Of a DNA stretch of 64,000 bases, positions 9,318-17,010 are shown in pieces. A program made the position numbers and the translations under genes. Numbering within the stretch: position 1 is the first letter of the stretch; each line of letters begins with the position of its first letter. Source of the DNA: Methylocystis sp. Sn-Cys (GTDB lineage: Bacteria; Pseudomonadota; Alphaproteobacteria; Rhizobiales; Beijerinckiaceae); NCBI RefSeq assembly GCF_016745395.1, contig NZ_JAERVJ010000002.1, forward strand, positions 310,001 through 374,000, given 5' to 3'. The notes beneath the pieces were generated by a model. The model was not told the origin of the DNA and did not search any database. It worked only from the letters and a program-made list of their open reading frames with translations.

Positions 9318-10278
9318 GCAGCGCCTCGATCGCCGCGTCGACGCTGAGACGCAAGGACAGGATGGCGTCGACCGCCTCGGCGATCGGCATCTCGACGCCT
9401 TCTTTCCGGGCCATCTCGATCAGCACTCGCGCCGTGAAGGCGCCTTCGGTGAGCTTGCCGCCGGAAGCGTCTTGGACCGCGGCCCCCTGCCCCAACGCCT
9501 GACCGAAAGCAAAGTTGCGCGACTGCGCCGAGCCGCAGGTCAGCACCAGATCGCCGAGCCCGGAAAGCCCCATCAGCGTCTCGCTTCTCGCGCCGAGCGC
9601 GCGTCCGAGCCGCGTCAGCTCGGCGAAGCTGCGCGCGATCAGCGCCGCCTGCGCGCTCGCGCCGAGCCGGCGCCCGGCGGCCATGCCGGCCGCAATGGCG
9701 AAGACATTTTTCGCAGCGCCGCCGATCTCGACGCCGCGAATGTCGGTCGAGCGATAGAGCCGGAACGTCTTGGTCGAGAGCGCTTCGCAAAGCCTCTGCG
9801 CCAGCGCCTCATCCGCGGCGGCGAGAGTCACCGCGGTCGGCAGGCCCTTGCAGACATCGGCCGCGAAGCTCGGGCCGGAAAGGACGGCCGGACGCGCTTG
9901 CGGCAGCTCCTCGGCCACGACCTCGCTCATGAAATGCCGGCGGTCGCGCTCGATCCCCTTGGCGCAGATGACGAAGGCGGCGCCATCCGCAAGATAGGGA
10001 CGCGCCGCCCGCGCCACATCCCGCATGGCCTGCGCCGGCACGACGGCCAGCACGACGCGCGCGTCGGCGATGCTGGCGAGATCGCTCGTCGGCGCGACCG
10101 CATGGGCGAGCGGCAGCCCGGGAAGATGCCGTCTGTTCTCTCGATCGCGCGCGAGCGTCTCGGCGTGGCCGGGGTCATGCGCCCATAAGGCGACGCGCCG
10201 CCGCCCTTGCGCGGCGACATTGGCGAGCGCCGCGCCCCAGGCCCCGGCGCCGAGAACTGCAATCGTGTCGCGCGTCAT
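9289..10278 (-). CDS. gpsA: NAD(P)-dependent glycerol-3-phosphate dehydrogenase
   Basis: A 329-residue GpsA that reduces dihydroxyacetone phosphate to sn-glycerol 3-phosphate for phospholipid synthesis. The Rossmann motif '[10 protein letters not shown]' is at the N-terminus, the catalytic-lysine region is '[15 protein letters not shown]', and the C-terminal domain carries '[12 protein letters not shown]' and 'EGAFTA'. Full length for the family. In many alphaproteobacteria it follows tsaD directly; here tsaD is 2.4 kb upstream on the same strand, with four inserted genes between. Confidence 0.96.
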   Translation of the reverse strand: MTRDTIAVLGAGAWGAALANVAAQGRRRVALWAHDPGHAETLARDRENRRHLPGLPLAHAVAPTSDLASIADARVVLAVVPAQAMRDVARAARPYLADGAAFVICAKGIERDRRHFMSEVVAEELPQARPAVLSGPSFAADVCKGLPTAVTLAAADEALAQRLCEALSTKTFRLYRSTDIRGVEIGGAAKNVFAIAAGMAAGRRLGASAQAALIARSFAELTRLGRALGARSETLMGLSGLGDLVLTCGSAQSRNFAFGQALGQGAAVQDASGGKLTEGAFTARVLIEMARKEGVEMPIAEAVDAILSLRLSVDAAIEALLMRPLKAEI

Positions 10279-10360
10279 TCCATCCGATCCGCTATATCCC
10301 TCGCGTCTCTATAACCGTCGGATCAGCGAACCGGTAGACGTCGCGCGCCACAGAACGGGC

Positions 10361-10388
10361 AGCGGCCCCTTAGAAGAAGGGAGCCGCT
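10361..10388 (-). terminator. Hairpin after the first small secreted-protein gene
   Basis: AGCGGCCCCTT (10361-10371) pairs with AAGGGAGCCGCT (10377-10388) with one bulge, in the 118-bp gap between the small secreted gene and gpsA. It lacks a T tract on the minus strand beyond a few bases, so it may attenuate rather than fully stop transcription. Confidence 0.5.
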
Positions 10389-10396
10389 CCACGCCG

Positions 10397-10657
10397 CTAA
10401 TTGCCGAAGACGAAGTTGGTGTTGATCCAGCCTTGGTTCGCCGCTGAAACGCCCTGGAAGTTGATCGTCGTCGCTTTGGCTGCGGCGTTCCCGTAGACGG
10501 AGACAGCCACCGCCGTCGCGGGACTGACATTGACCGGCACGGTCACCATGACCTGGTTCAAGATGTTTATGTTCGGCGAAGCATTCACGAAAATGCCTTC
10601 GGCGGAAGCGGACCCGGCGGTCATCACGACGACGGCGGCCATCAAAAACTGCCTCAT
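10397..10657 (-). CDS. Small secreted protein of unknown function (A)
   Basis: An 86-residue protein, started at ATG 10657 because AAAGGA sits 7 bases upstream; an ATG two codons earlier is too close to that site. A clean signal peptide, MRQFLMAAVVVMTAGSASA, is followed by a 67-residue mature part made mostly of Val, Ala, Asn and Thr in alternating polar/hydrophobic order ('VMVTVPVNVSPATAVAV'), without cysteine. It ends 'NQGWINTNFVFGN'. It resembles the two neighbouring secreted proteins in size, signal and composition but shares little direct sequence and lacks their C-terminal motif, so it is a distant relative at best. Function unknown; a surface or extracellular structural role is possible from composition alone. 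Confidence 0.7.
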   Translation of the reverse strand: MRQFLMAAVVVMTAGSASAEGIFVNASPNINILNQVMVTVPVNVSPATAVAVSVYGNAAAKATTINFQGVSAANQGWINTNFVFGN

Positions 10658-10740
10658 GATCATGTCCTTTTCTGATCGGTGTTCCGTGGGTGCGGCGCAA
10701 TTGCGTGAGTGCTGACGCAAGAAAGACCGACGAGAAAGTA

Positions 10741-10772
10741 GACTGCGGCGGCGTCAATGCGCCGCCACAGTC
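10741..10772 (-). terminator. GC-rich hairpin downstream of secreted protein B
   Basis: GACTG-C-GGCGGCG (10741-10753) pairs with CGCCGCC-A-CAGTC (10760-10772), 12 pairs with one mismatch. The same hairpin, perfect, follows secreted protein C at 11572-11605, and the sequence between hairpin and stop codon is also conserved, showing that this is part of the duplicated unit. Confidence 0.6.
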
Positions 10773-10803
10773 CTTCGCGCGGTCTCGGCGCCAGGCGGCC
10801 TGC

Positions 10804-11136
10804 TCAGTAGTTGAGGCTCTGCTGAAGATTGGTGTAGAACTGGATATAATTGGTGGGCGCAACATTCTGGGTGCTCACCGTCGAAGCGGCCGAAATGGCG
10901 GTCGCCGTTCCACCGGCGCCGGCGCCAGTGGCAGCCGTCGCCGCGCCGGTCCCCGCCCAGGCATTGTTGCTCACGGACGTGCTGAGGGTCTGGCTTGCGG
11001 CGTTGAACACGCCGCCGAAGGAAACCGCGCCGGGCGCAAAGGTCCCGCCGGGCCCGACCGTGATAGAGCCGCCGCCAGCAAAGGCCGAACCCGCAGTCAG
11101 AGCGACGAACGCGACCGAGACAAGAAACTTTTTCAT
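10804..11136 (-). CDS. Small secreted protein of unknown function (B), tandem paralogue
   Basis: A 110-residue protein with signal peptide MKKFLVSVAFVALTAGSAFA and an 90-residue mature part rich in Gly, Ala, Ser and Thr with no cysteine. It aligns over its whole length with secreted protein C: shared 'PGAVSFG/PGPVSFG', 'ATAATGAG/ASAATGAG', 'GTATA', 'SAASTV', and the C-terminal 'PTNYI-F-T-L-Q-LNY'. Start ATG 11136 follows TAGGAG. Upstream lies a hairpin leader also present before C. The alternating small/polar pattern could form beta structure, as in secreted fibre subunits, but there is no domain match that I recognise. The gene sits between tsaD and gpsA in an inserted block. Confidence 0.8.
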   Translation of the reverse strand: MKKFLVSVAFVALTAGSAFAGGGSITVGPGGTFAPGAVSFGGVFNAASQTLSTSVSNNAWAGTGAATAATGAGAGGTATAISAASTVSTQNVAPTNYIQFYTNLQQSLNY

Positions 11137-11162
11137 GGTTTCGCTCCTAGTTCAACTCATAG

Positions 11163-11185
11163 CGAAGTCGGGCGTGCCGGCTTCG
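11163..11185 (-). promoter_or_regulatory. Conserved leader hairpin before secreted protein B
   Basis: In the transcript a CGAAG..CTTCG stem encloses a smaller GC stem, ending about 10 bases before the TAGGAG ribosome site. The counterpart before protein C is at 11988-12010. A TTGACAG motif lies 163 bp before the start codon (11293-11299) and at a similar distance (150 bp) before C. The rest of 11186-11455 is AT-rich with no gene seen. Confidence 0.5.
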
Positions 11186-11455
11186 TGATTTGAAATAGAA
11201 TTGAGCGAAGATTAATCAGCGCACACTTTTTTACACGTATGGATGTATATTTATCGGTTACCGTGACTGATCGCGGGCATTAGCCAAACAGGCTGTCAAT
11301 TAACCATTTAAGACTATTTGCATAAGCGCAAGAAGTTCAAGCCGAGACCGATGGCCCCCCACATCCATCGCCCCTCTGTGCCGCCGAGGAGTTGGAATAA
11401 CCGGAAAATGAGCCAAGCCGGCGGCGCGCGCTTTTTTGCTGATATATAACCTCCC

Positions 11456-11533
11456 CGTCATTGCGAGGAGCGAAGCGAAGCAATCCAGAGCCACATCATG
11501 GCCCTGGATTGCTTCGCTTCGCTCGCAATGACG
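11456..11533. repeat. Palindromic repeat, CGTCATTGCGAG family, copy 1
   Basis: Near-perfect inverted repeat: CGTCATTGCGAGGAGCGAAG..CAATCCAGAG, a short centre, then CCTGGATTG..CTTCGCTCGCAATGACG. Further copies are at 30198, 43348, 48553, 51445 and 59975. All lie between genes. Each could fold into a hairpin of about 35 pairs. Confidence 0.9.
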
Positions 11534-11571
11534 GCGGCGTAGTCGAAAACGTCGTCACTCGAAATTCGGAT

Positions 11572-11605
11572 GGACTGCGGCGGCTTTTGCGCGCCGCCGC
11601 AGTCC
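11572..11605 (-). terminator. Perfect GC-rich hairpin downstream of secreted protein C
   Basis: Thirteen-pair perfect stem GGACTGCGGCGGC (11572-11584) with GCCGCCGCAGTCC (11593-11605), loop of 8. No T run follows on the minus strand, so it may protect the 3' end or act with Rho rather than as a classic terminator. Paired with the similar hairpin at 10741-10772. Confidence 0.6.
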
Positions 11606-11636
11606 TTAGCGCAATCTCGGCGCCAGGCCGCTTGTC

Positions 11637-11963
11637 TTAGTAGTTGAGGTGCTGCGCCAGGCTGGTCGAGAACGAGATATAGTTGGTGGGAGAAACGGTC
11701 TGGGTGTTCACCGTCGAGGCGGCCGAGAGGGCGGTCGCCGTTCCATTGTTGCCGGCTCCCGTGGCGGCGCTCGCGTTACCGGCGGAGGCCGGAGAGTTGT
11801 TGGTCACCGTCGTGGTCAGGCTCTGGGTGGCGGAGTTGCTGACGCTGCCGAAGCTGACGGGGCCAGGGGTGAAGATGCCATTGACCGTGATGGCGCCGCC
11901 TTGCGCAAAAGCCGACCCAGCCGTCATCGCGACAAACGCGATCGAGACAAGAATCTTTTTCAT
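11637..11963 (-). CDS. Small secreted protein of unknown function (C), tandem paralogue
   Basis: A 108-residue protein, MKKILVSIAFVAMTAGSAFA as signal peptide, then a Ser/Thr/Asn/Ala-rich mature part without cysteine ('NSATQSLTTTVTNN', 'NASAATGAG') ending 'PTNYISFSTSLAQHLNY'. It is a paralogue of protein B (about half the residues identical by eye, the signal peptide nearly so). Start ATG 11963 is preceded by TAGGAGTGAG and a leader hairpin. The 190 bp upstream are notably AT-rich. No known domain is recognised; secreted or surface-associated by its signal peptide. Confidence 0.8.
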   Translation of the reverse strand: MKKILVSIAFVAMTAGSAFAQGGAITVNGIFTPGPVSFGSVSNSATQSLTTTVTNNSPASAGNASAATGAGNNGTATALSAASTVNTQTVSPTNYISFSTSLAQHLNY

Positions 11964-11987
11964 TTTCTCACTCCTATTTTCACACTG

Positions 11988-12010
11988 CGAAGTCGGCGTC
12001 GCCGGCTTCG
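11988..12010 (-). promoter_or_regulatory. Conserved leader hairpin before secreted protein C
   Basis: CGAAG-T-CGGCG-T-CGCCG-G-CTTCG on the plus strand; folds perfectly in the transcript (5 pairs, mismatch, 5 pairs). Ends just upstream of the TAGGAG ribosome site. Conserved in position and largely in sequence with 11163-11185. Confidence 0.5.
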
Positions 12011-12157
12011 AGGGCTGAAGATAGAAATTGTGAGAATGATTTCACTATGTCGTTTGTTACTATATTATTCATCATCCCGATCGACTGGCTACGTTAACAA
12101 TTTTGACTGTCAACATAGCACTATTGTCTAAAAATAAATTCTGAGCGCCGTTCACAG

Positions 12158-12697
12158 CTATTGTCTTTGATTATCTGGTCTCGCCCACAACCGCTCGAAG
12201 GCCTCCCGGAAATGGGCCACCGCGGTCGGGCTTTGGATAAGGATCAGGTCATTGTCCTGATAGACCTCGCCGGAGACAGAAAAATTCGCCGAGCCCGAAC
12301 GCAGCGTGGCGCCGTCGACCTGATAGGATTTCAAATGCATGAGGTCGCGTGACCGCGACTTGCGGCGCACCTCCAGGTTCGGCGCGCCGGCGACGTCCAG
12401 GATCGGCGAGCCGCGGCCGGTTTCCTCCCCATCGAGATAGACCCGCACTTTCACGCCGCGCATCGCGGCGCGGCCGAGCGCGGCGACCAGGGCGCGGTCG
12501 GTGAGCACATAGGCGGCCATGTCGATCGAATGGCGCGCGCCATTGATGAGCTTGGCGTCGATACTCTCGAAAGCCTCGCCCGGTCCATAATAGACGCGCA
12601 CGCCGGCGAAGAGCGGCTCCTGCGACAAGGGGCCGGCAGCCTGCGGCTCCGGCGCCACCAGCATGGCGGCGAGCGCCAAAGCGAATGGGCGACGCAC
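12158..12697 (-). CDS. Secreted phospholipase D-like nuclease (single HKD motif)
   Basis: A 179-residue protein if started at GTG 12697, which sits 4 bp after the tsaD stop and opens a good signal peptide ('RRPFALALAAMLVAPEPQAAG'). The open frame continues upstream inside tsaD, but that part is shadow. The single HKD motif is His121-Leu-Lys123 with Asp128 ('HLKSYQVDG'), followed by 'SGSANFS' (134-140). This is the layout of the Nuc / PLD-like phosphodiesterases of about 180 residues that act as dimers on DNA or phosphodiesters in the periplasm. Earlier 'SIDMAAYVLTD' matches the family beta strand. Translation is likely coupled to tsaD. Substrate not determined. Confidence 0.85.
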   Translation of the reverse strand: MRRPFALALAAMLVAPEPQAAGPLSQEPLFAGVRVYYGPGEAFESIDAKLINGARHSIDMAAYVLTDRALVAALGRAAMRGVKVRVYLDGEETGRGSPILDVAGAPNLEVRRKSRSRDLMHLKSYQVDGATLRSGSANFSVSGEVYQDNDLILIQSPTAVAHFREAFERLWARPDNQRQ

Positions 12698-12701
12698 CGC
12701 T

Positions 12702-13763
12702 TTAGGCCTTGCCGTGGTGGGCTCCGCTGGCGATGGCGTCGAGCGGCCAACGCGGCCGCGGCGCGAAGCCGAGATCGTCACGAAAACCGCGCTTAAACCG
12801 CTCCAGGCCGGCCCAGGCGATGATCGCGCCATTGTCGGAGCACAGAACCGGCGGGGGCGAGACGAAACGCAGGCCGCTCTCGGCGCAAAGCCGCGTCAGC
12901 GCGCGGCGAATGGCGCCATTGGCGGCGACGCCGCCGCCGATCACGAGACCGCTCGGACGCCCCTCTCCTTCCGTGAACAGCTTTATGCCGCCGCGCACGC
13001 GATCCACGATCACATCGACAATCGCCGCCTGGAAGGAGGCGGCGATGTCCTTCACGTCCTGATCGCTCGGCGTTCCGAGCTTGAGGATTTCCTGTCGAAC
13101 GGCCGTCTTGAGGCCGGAAAGCGAGAAATCCGCGCCGCCGCGTCCGAGCATCGGCCGCGGAAAATCGAAGCGACGGGCGTCGCCCTCCTGAGCGAGCTTT
13201 TCGATCTGCGGGCCGCCGGGATAAGGCAGGCCCAGCATTTTCGCGACCTTGTCGAAGGCTTCGCCGGCCGCGTCGTCGATCGTCGACCCGAGACGGCGAT
13301 AGTCGCCGACGTCGCGAATGGCGACGAGCTGCGTATGTCCGCCCGAAACCAGCAGCGCGACATAGGGAAAGTCGAGCGGGTCGGTGAGCCGCGCCGTGAG
13401 CGCATGGGCTTCGAGATGGTTCACGGCGATGAAGGGCTTGCCGGTGGCGAGCGCCAATCCCTTGGCGGCGGTGAGGCCGATCAGCACGCCGCCGATCAGC
13501 CCCGGTCCGGCCGCCGCGGCGATGGCGTCGATGTCCGACAAGTCGACTTTCGCGTTGGCCAGCGCGCGCACGATCAGCCGGTCGAGAACATCGATATGGG
13601 CGCGCGCGGCGATCTCCGGCACGACGCCGCCGTAGACCGCATGCTGGGCGATCTGGCTCAGAACTTCATTGGAGAGAATATCCCCGCCCTCGGCCCCGAG
13701 GCGGTCCGACACGACGGCGGCCGCCGTCTCGTCGCAAGTGGTTTCGATGCCAAGCACGCGCAT
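12702..13763 (-). CDS. tsaD: tRNA N6-adenosine threonylcarbamoyltransferase
   Basis: A 353-residue Kae1/TsaD protein that, with TsaB and TsaE, transfers the threonylcarbamoyl group to A37 of tRNAs reading ANN codons. Starts '[18 protein letters not shown]'. Metal-binding His116 and His120 are in 'NHLEAH'; the nucleotide site includes 'VSGGHTQL' and the C-terminal '[11 protein letters not shown]'. Full length. Transcribed towards the PLD gene with a 4-bp gap. Confidence 0.97.
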   Translation of the reverse strand: MRVLGIETTCDETAAAVVSDRLGAEGGDILSNEVLSQIAQHAVYGGVVPEIAARAHIDVLDRLIVRALANAKVDLSDIDAIAAAAGPGLIGGVLIGLTAAKGLALATGKPFIAVNHLEAHALTARLTDPLDFPYVALLVSGGHTQLVAIRDVGDYRRLGSTIDDAAGEAFDKVAKMLGLPYPGGPQIEKLAQEGDARRFDFPRPMLGRGGADFSLSGLKTAVRQEILKLGTPSDQDVKDIAASFQAAIVDVIVDRVRGGIKLFTEGEGRPSGLVIGGGVAANGAIRRALTRLCAESGLRFVSPPPVLCSDNGAIIAWAGLERFKRGFRDDLGFAPRPRWPLDAIASGAHHGKA

Positions 13764-13839
13764 TTACGCTCCCTGGACGCCGATGGCGCCTTTTTCATGC
13801 CCATGCGCAAATGCGCGCCCGAGGCTACAAGTGAACCTT

Positions 13840-13895
13840 GGACCGCGCGCCTTCAGGCGCGCTTTTTAAAAGGCGCGCCTGAAGGCGCGCGGTCC
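13840..13895. repeat. Palindromic repeat, GGACCGCGCGCC family, copy 2
   Basis: GGACCGCGCGCCTTCAGG..CGC, centre TTTTTAAA, then the complement ending GCGCGCGGTCC. Nearly identical arms to copy 1 at 2973-3027. It lies between tsaD and the SDR gene, both on the minus strand. Confidence 0.9.
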
Positions 13896-13952
13896 AGGGC
13901 ATAACAATTGTTGCAGATTTATCGAATTATGGTTTGCGAAGGGTTTACGCAA

Positions 13953-14726
13953 TCATTCCGACGCAACGTCGGGCGTTCGCCACGCCAGATGCTGGCCGGC
14001 GTCGACTGCGATCATCTGCCCGGTGACGCTCTTGGCGTTGGCGAGGAAGAGAACCGCGTCGACAACGCCCGAGACCTCCGCCGCATGGCCCAGCGGCACG
14101 CCGTGCGTCTCGATCTCGAAGTCGCGTTCGCCCAACGCCTCATTGGGAAACACCGGCCCCGGCCCTACGGCGTTGACTCGAATGCGCGGCGCATAGGCCT
14201 GAGCCATGGTGCGCGTCGCCGTCCACAGCGCCGATTTCGAGAGCGTATAGCTGAAATAGCGGGGCGTGAGGCGCCAGACGCGCTGGTCGATGATGTTGAC
14301 GATGGCGCCTTGCGCCCCTGCCGGCAAAGCGGCGGCGAAATCGCGCGCCAGCAGCAGCGGCGCGCGCAGATTGATCGCCATCTGGCGTTCGTAGCGCTCG
14401 AGCGCAAAATCCTCGGCTTCGTCCACTTCGAAAACCGAGGCGTTGTTGACGAGGAGCGTCAACGGACCGAAGGCGCGCGCGGCGAAGCCGACAAGCCCCT
14501 GGACCGCGTCGGGGTCGGCGAGATCGGCGACCGCGACGGCGGCCTGACCGCCCTGATGTCTGATGGCCTCGGCGGCGAGTTCGGCCTCTTCGGCCGAACG
14601 CGGAGAAGCATGCAATATCACCGGGCGTCCTTCGCGTGACAGACGCCCGGCGATGGCGAGTCCAATTCGCCGCGCCGCGCCGGTCACCAGGGCCGGACCG
14701 CCCTTTGCGCCAGTGGCTTCAGTCAT
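13953..14726 (-). CDS. Short-chain dehydrogenase/reductase, FolM/pteridine-reductase-like
   Basis: A 257-residue classical SDR started at ATG 14726 behind GGGAG. The cofactor loop reads 'VTGAARRIGLAIAG': an Arg replaces the usual first Gly of the TGxxxGIG motif, as in FolM and PTR1-type pteridine reductases, which use NADPH. Other landmarks: 'LVNNASVF', catalytic 'YFSYTLSKSAL' (Tyr and Lys of YxxxK) and 'RVNAVGPGPV'. The FolM-like pattern suggests reduction of dihydromonapterin or dihydrofolate, but substrate assignment inside SDRs from motifs is weak. A folE gene is 19 kb away, not linked. The TetR gene upstream is 112 bp away on the same strand. Confidence 0.85.
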   Translation of the reverse strand: MTEATGAKGGPALVTGAARRIGLAIAGRLSREGRPVILHASPRSAEEAELAAEAIRHQGGQAAVAVADLADPDAVQGLVGFAARAFGPLTLLVNNASVFEVDEAEDFALERYERQMAINLRAPLLLARDFAAALPAGAQGAIVNIIDQRVWRLTPRYFSYTLSKSALWTATRTMAQAYAPRIRVNAVGPGPVFPNEALGERDFEIETHGVPLGHAAEVSGVVDAVLFLANAKSVTGQMIAVDAGQHLAWRTPDVASE

Positions 14727-14838
14727 GCCGCACTGCTCCCTTGCAGTGGGGGATTCCCATGCCGCGCGCGTGAGGTCAACGCCGGTAGTCTTGGGCCCGG
14801 GGTCGATCGATGCGACGGCTGACTTTGCCGGAAGCTGA

Positions 14839-15540
14839 TCACTTCTGACCAAGGGCGCTCGCCGAGCGCTCTTGCCGCGCGGAAGACGCCGTCTGCGCGC
14901 CCGTCAGCCCTGCGAGACTCAAGGCGGCGAGGCGTTCGACGAGTCGCTCCACCCCCGCCTGATCGAAGGTCATCGCGAAAGGCGGCCGCGCGAGGCGCTC
15001 GGTCTCGCGCACGAAGAAGATTGGCTGCTGCGCCAGCCACAGGGTGCGAAGCATGATCTCGTCTCTCGGCGCGTCATCTGGCAGAAAGCGTCGCGCGACC
15101 CGTTCGGCGAGCTGGAAGATGCGCAGCGGGCGCGTTTCGAAGAAATTGTTGAAGACCGCGCTTGGGCGGACGCCCTCCCAGGCGAAGAGCCGCAAATATT
15201 GGCTGACTCGGTCACGCTTGACGAGCGGCGACAGAAATTGACGCAGATAGAGACGCAAGGCGTCCGCCGGCGGGAGCTGATCCAGCTCCTCGGCGTCGAG
15301 GAAGCTCTCCTTCTCCAGCGCATCCGCGGCGGTTTCCAGCACCGCCCGATAGAGACCTTCCTTGCCGCCGAAATGATAGTTGATCGCCGCCTGATTGGCG
15401 CCGGCGCGCTGGGTGATCGCGCGCACCGAGCCGCCCTCGTAGCCATGCTCCGCAAAGACGGCTGTCGCCGCCGCGACGAGCGCCGCCCGCGTCGCCTCGG
15501 CGGCGCGCGTAACGCCGCGCGCCTTCTCTTGTATCTCCAA
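14839..15540 (-). CDS. TetR/AcrR family transcriptional regulator
   Basis: A 233-residue regulator. The N-terminal DNA-binding domain has the family helix-turn-helix 'ITQRAGANQAAINYHFGGKEGLY' (split here across about residues 41-63). The C-terminal part ('RVSQYLRLFAWEGVRPSAVF', 'LAQQPIFFVRE') resembles the CerR/YbiH-type ligand domain. Such regulators usually repress a neighbouring gene; the SDR downstream on the same strand is the nearest candidate. The 3' tail is low in conservation. Confidence 0.9.
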   Translation of the reverse strand: MEIQEKARGVTRAAEATRAALVAAATAVFAEHGYEGGSVRAITQRAGANQAAINYHFGGKEGLYRAVLETAADALEKESFLDAEELDQLPPADALRLYLRQFLSPLVKRDRVSQYLRLFAWEGVRPSAVFNNFFETRPLRIFQLAERVARRFLPDDAPRDEIMLRTLWLAQQPIFFVRETERLARPPFAMTFDQAGVERLVERLAALSLAGLTGAQTASSARQERSASALGQK

Positions 15541-15549
15541 CCCTAGCCC

Positions 15550-16212
15550 TCAGTAACCCAGCCAGCTCAAGCCGCCGGCCACCACGGAGCCGCCGAGCGA
15601 TCTCGCCCCGCTCCACATCCTCTGCCCGACCGGCGCAAGCTTCGTCGAGACGCTCGATGGCGTCAACGCCGCAAATAATCCTTCCTCAACGGGCTCTGGC
15701 TTGGCGTTCGGCGCCGAGGCGTCCACCGCGGCGATGCGCACCGGCGGCGTCGGCGCCGCTTCGGCCGCTTTCTCCGGCGCCCTTTCAGCCTTTTTGACGC
15801 TCTGCGCCTCCTTCACGGGCTTCGACACGGCCGCCACTGTTTTTCTCGGCGCGTCCTCGATCGTCTCCACTACTGCCGCCGGCAGCGCGGGCGCCGAGAG
15901 AAAGGCCGGCGGGGGCGGCGTCTTCCTGTCGTCCCACGACAAGGGCTGCAGGCCGCCGACCAGTATCCGGTCGATGAATTTGCCGCTCTCCGGATCGACA
16001 TTCGCCACGACCGGCTTATCGGGCGCGAGATCGAGCAAATTGAGCGCCTGCGGCGCGAGCGAGCCGACCACGGCCGCCATGAAGCAAACAGCGGCGTCCA
16101 GAAATATGGCGCGAGATCTCGTCTCCGCCGGACGGCGTAGGGAGAAGCGCACTATCGAGGGAGCGTCTTCAGCCGCCCGCCGCTCCGCAGCGCTGTCGAA
16201 ATTCTTCCGCAT
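15550..16212 (-). CDS. Single-pass membrane protein with Ala/Pro-rich tail, unknown
   Basis: A 220-residue protein with an N-terminal basic cytoplasmic stretch, one membrane segment near residues 37-55 ('AIFLDAAVCFMAAVVGS'), and a long Ala/Pro/Lys-rich region (about 90-170) of the kind that spans the periplasm. It ends with a Gly-rich hydrophobic stretch 'GGSVVAGGLSWLGY'. No domain recognised. Its stop is 9 bp upstream of the TetR start, so both may be in one transcript. Unknown function. Confidence 0.65.
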   Translation of the reverse strand: MRKNFDSAAERRAAEDAPSIVRFSLRRPAETRSRAIFLDAAVCFMAAVVGSLAPQALNLLDLAPDKPVVANVDPESGKFIDRILVGGLQPLSWDDRKTPPPPAFLSAPALPAAVVETIEDAPRKTVAAVSKPVKEAQSVKKAERAPEKAAEAAPTPPVRIAAVDASAPNAKPEPVEEGLFAALTPSSVSTKLAPVGQRMWSGARSLGGSVVAGGLSWLGY

Positions 16213-16404
16213 TTTGGAAACCCCAATCCAAACGAACGAGTGAATTCATACGCCCGTTTGAAGCGAAATTGTGGCGCTTCGAGCGGCTTTTTCCGCCCTC
16301 CAGGGAAACCTTCCAACGCGCCGGGGAGAGACGGGCCGCATCGCGCGGCAAATTGGCGCTAAATCGTCTTGGAACGCCCCAAGGCGCCTGTATATTACAC
16401 TGCC

Positions 16405-17010
16405 ATGACAGCGCTACGTCGAATCCATGACAGTTGGCCCCTGCTCGGTTTCGCCCTGCTTCTGCTGGCGCCGAGCCTGGCGATCCGCTGTGGCCTGCTG
16501 CCATTCGACATGCGCTTCGAGGCGCTTCTCGCCATCTCCTTGCTCTGTATCGGGCTGTGCTTTCTGGCCGGGTATTCGATCGCGGAACTCGGGCTTCATG
16601 CGCCCTGGGTGGCGCGCCATTGGCTGGGCTGCGGCGTCGCCACCCTTGGCATCGGCGCCGCGCTTTATCTCGAATCGCTCTACTTCCCCACCGACCGGCA
16701 GCAGCCCGATTGGATGCGATTCGCGCCCTTCTATGTGTTGATCTCGAGCCCCTGCCAGGAACTCGTCTGCCGCGCGATCCCCAAGCTCATCGCCGACAGG
16801 CTGCAAATCAGCGGCGCCAATTATGTGCTGTTTTCCGCCGCGACCTTCTCGCTGATGCACCTCGCCTATGGCGACGCGCTTCTGCTCGCCAATACTTTTT
16901 TCGTGGGGCTCGTCTGGGCCACGGCCTATCGGCTGACGCGCAACATCTGGCCGGTCGCCGCCTCACATGCGGCCGTCGGCTCGCTCGCTTTCTGGCTTGG
17001 AATCGCCTGA
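16405..17010 (+). CDS. CPBP-type intramembrane protein with altered active site
   Basis: A 201-residue, multi-pass membrane protein started at ATG 16405. It has the layout of CPBP/Abi-family proteases (MroQ/Rce1-like). Motif 1, normally EExxxR, reads 'CQELVCR' here (Gln-Glu). Motif 2, FxxxH, is present as 'FSLMH', and a late 'SHAAVGS' stands where the third motif lies. Loss of the first Glu, which activates water in Rce1-like proteases, suggests reduced or no protease activity. An earlier in-frame ATG at 16369 lacks a ribosome site. The 3' end overlaps the convergent ceramidase-like gene by 48 bp. Confidence 0.75.
   Translation: MTALRRIHDSWPLLGFALLLLAPSLAIRCGLLPFDMRFEALLAISLLCIGLCFLAGYSIAELGLHAPWVARHWLGCGVATLGIGAALYLESLYFPTDRQQPDWMRFAPFYVLISSPCQELVCRAIPKLIADRLQISGANYVLFSAATFSLMHLAYGDALLLANTFFVGLVWATAYRLTRNIWPVAASHAAVGSLAFWLGIA

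Noticed and set aside
11456-11533. CRISPR-like array from recurrent palindromes
   Set aside because: Copies are dispersed, single and palindromic, without regular spacing or spacers, and no cas gene is present.
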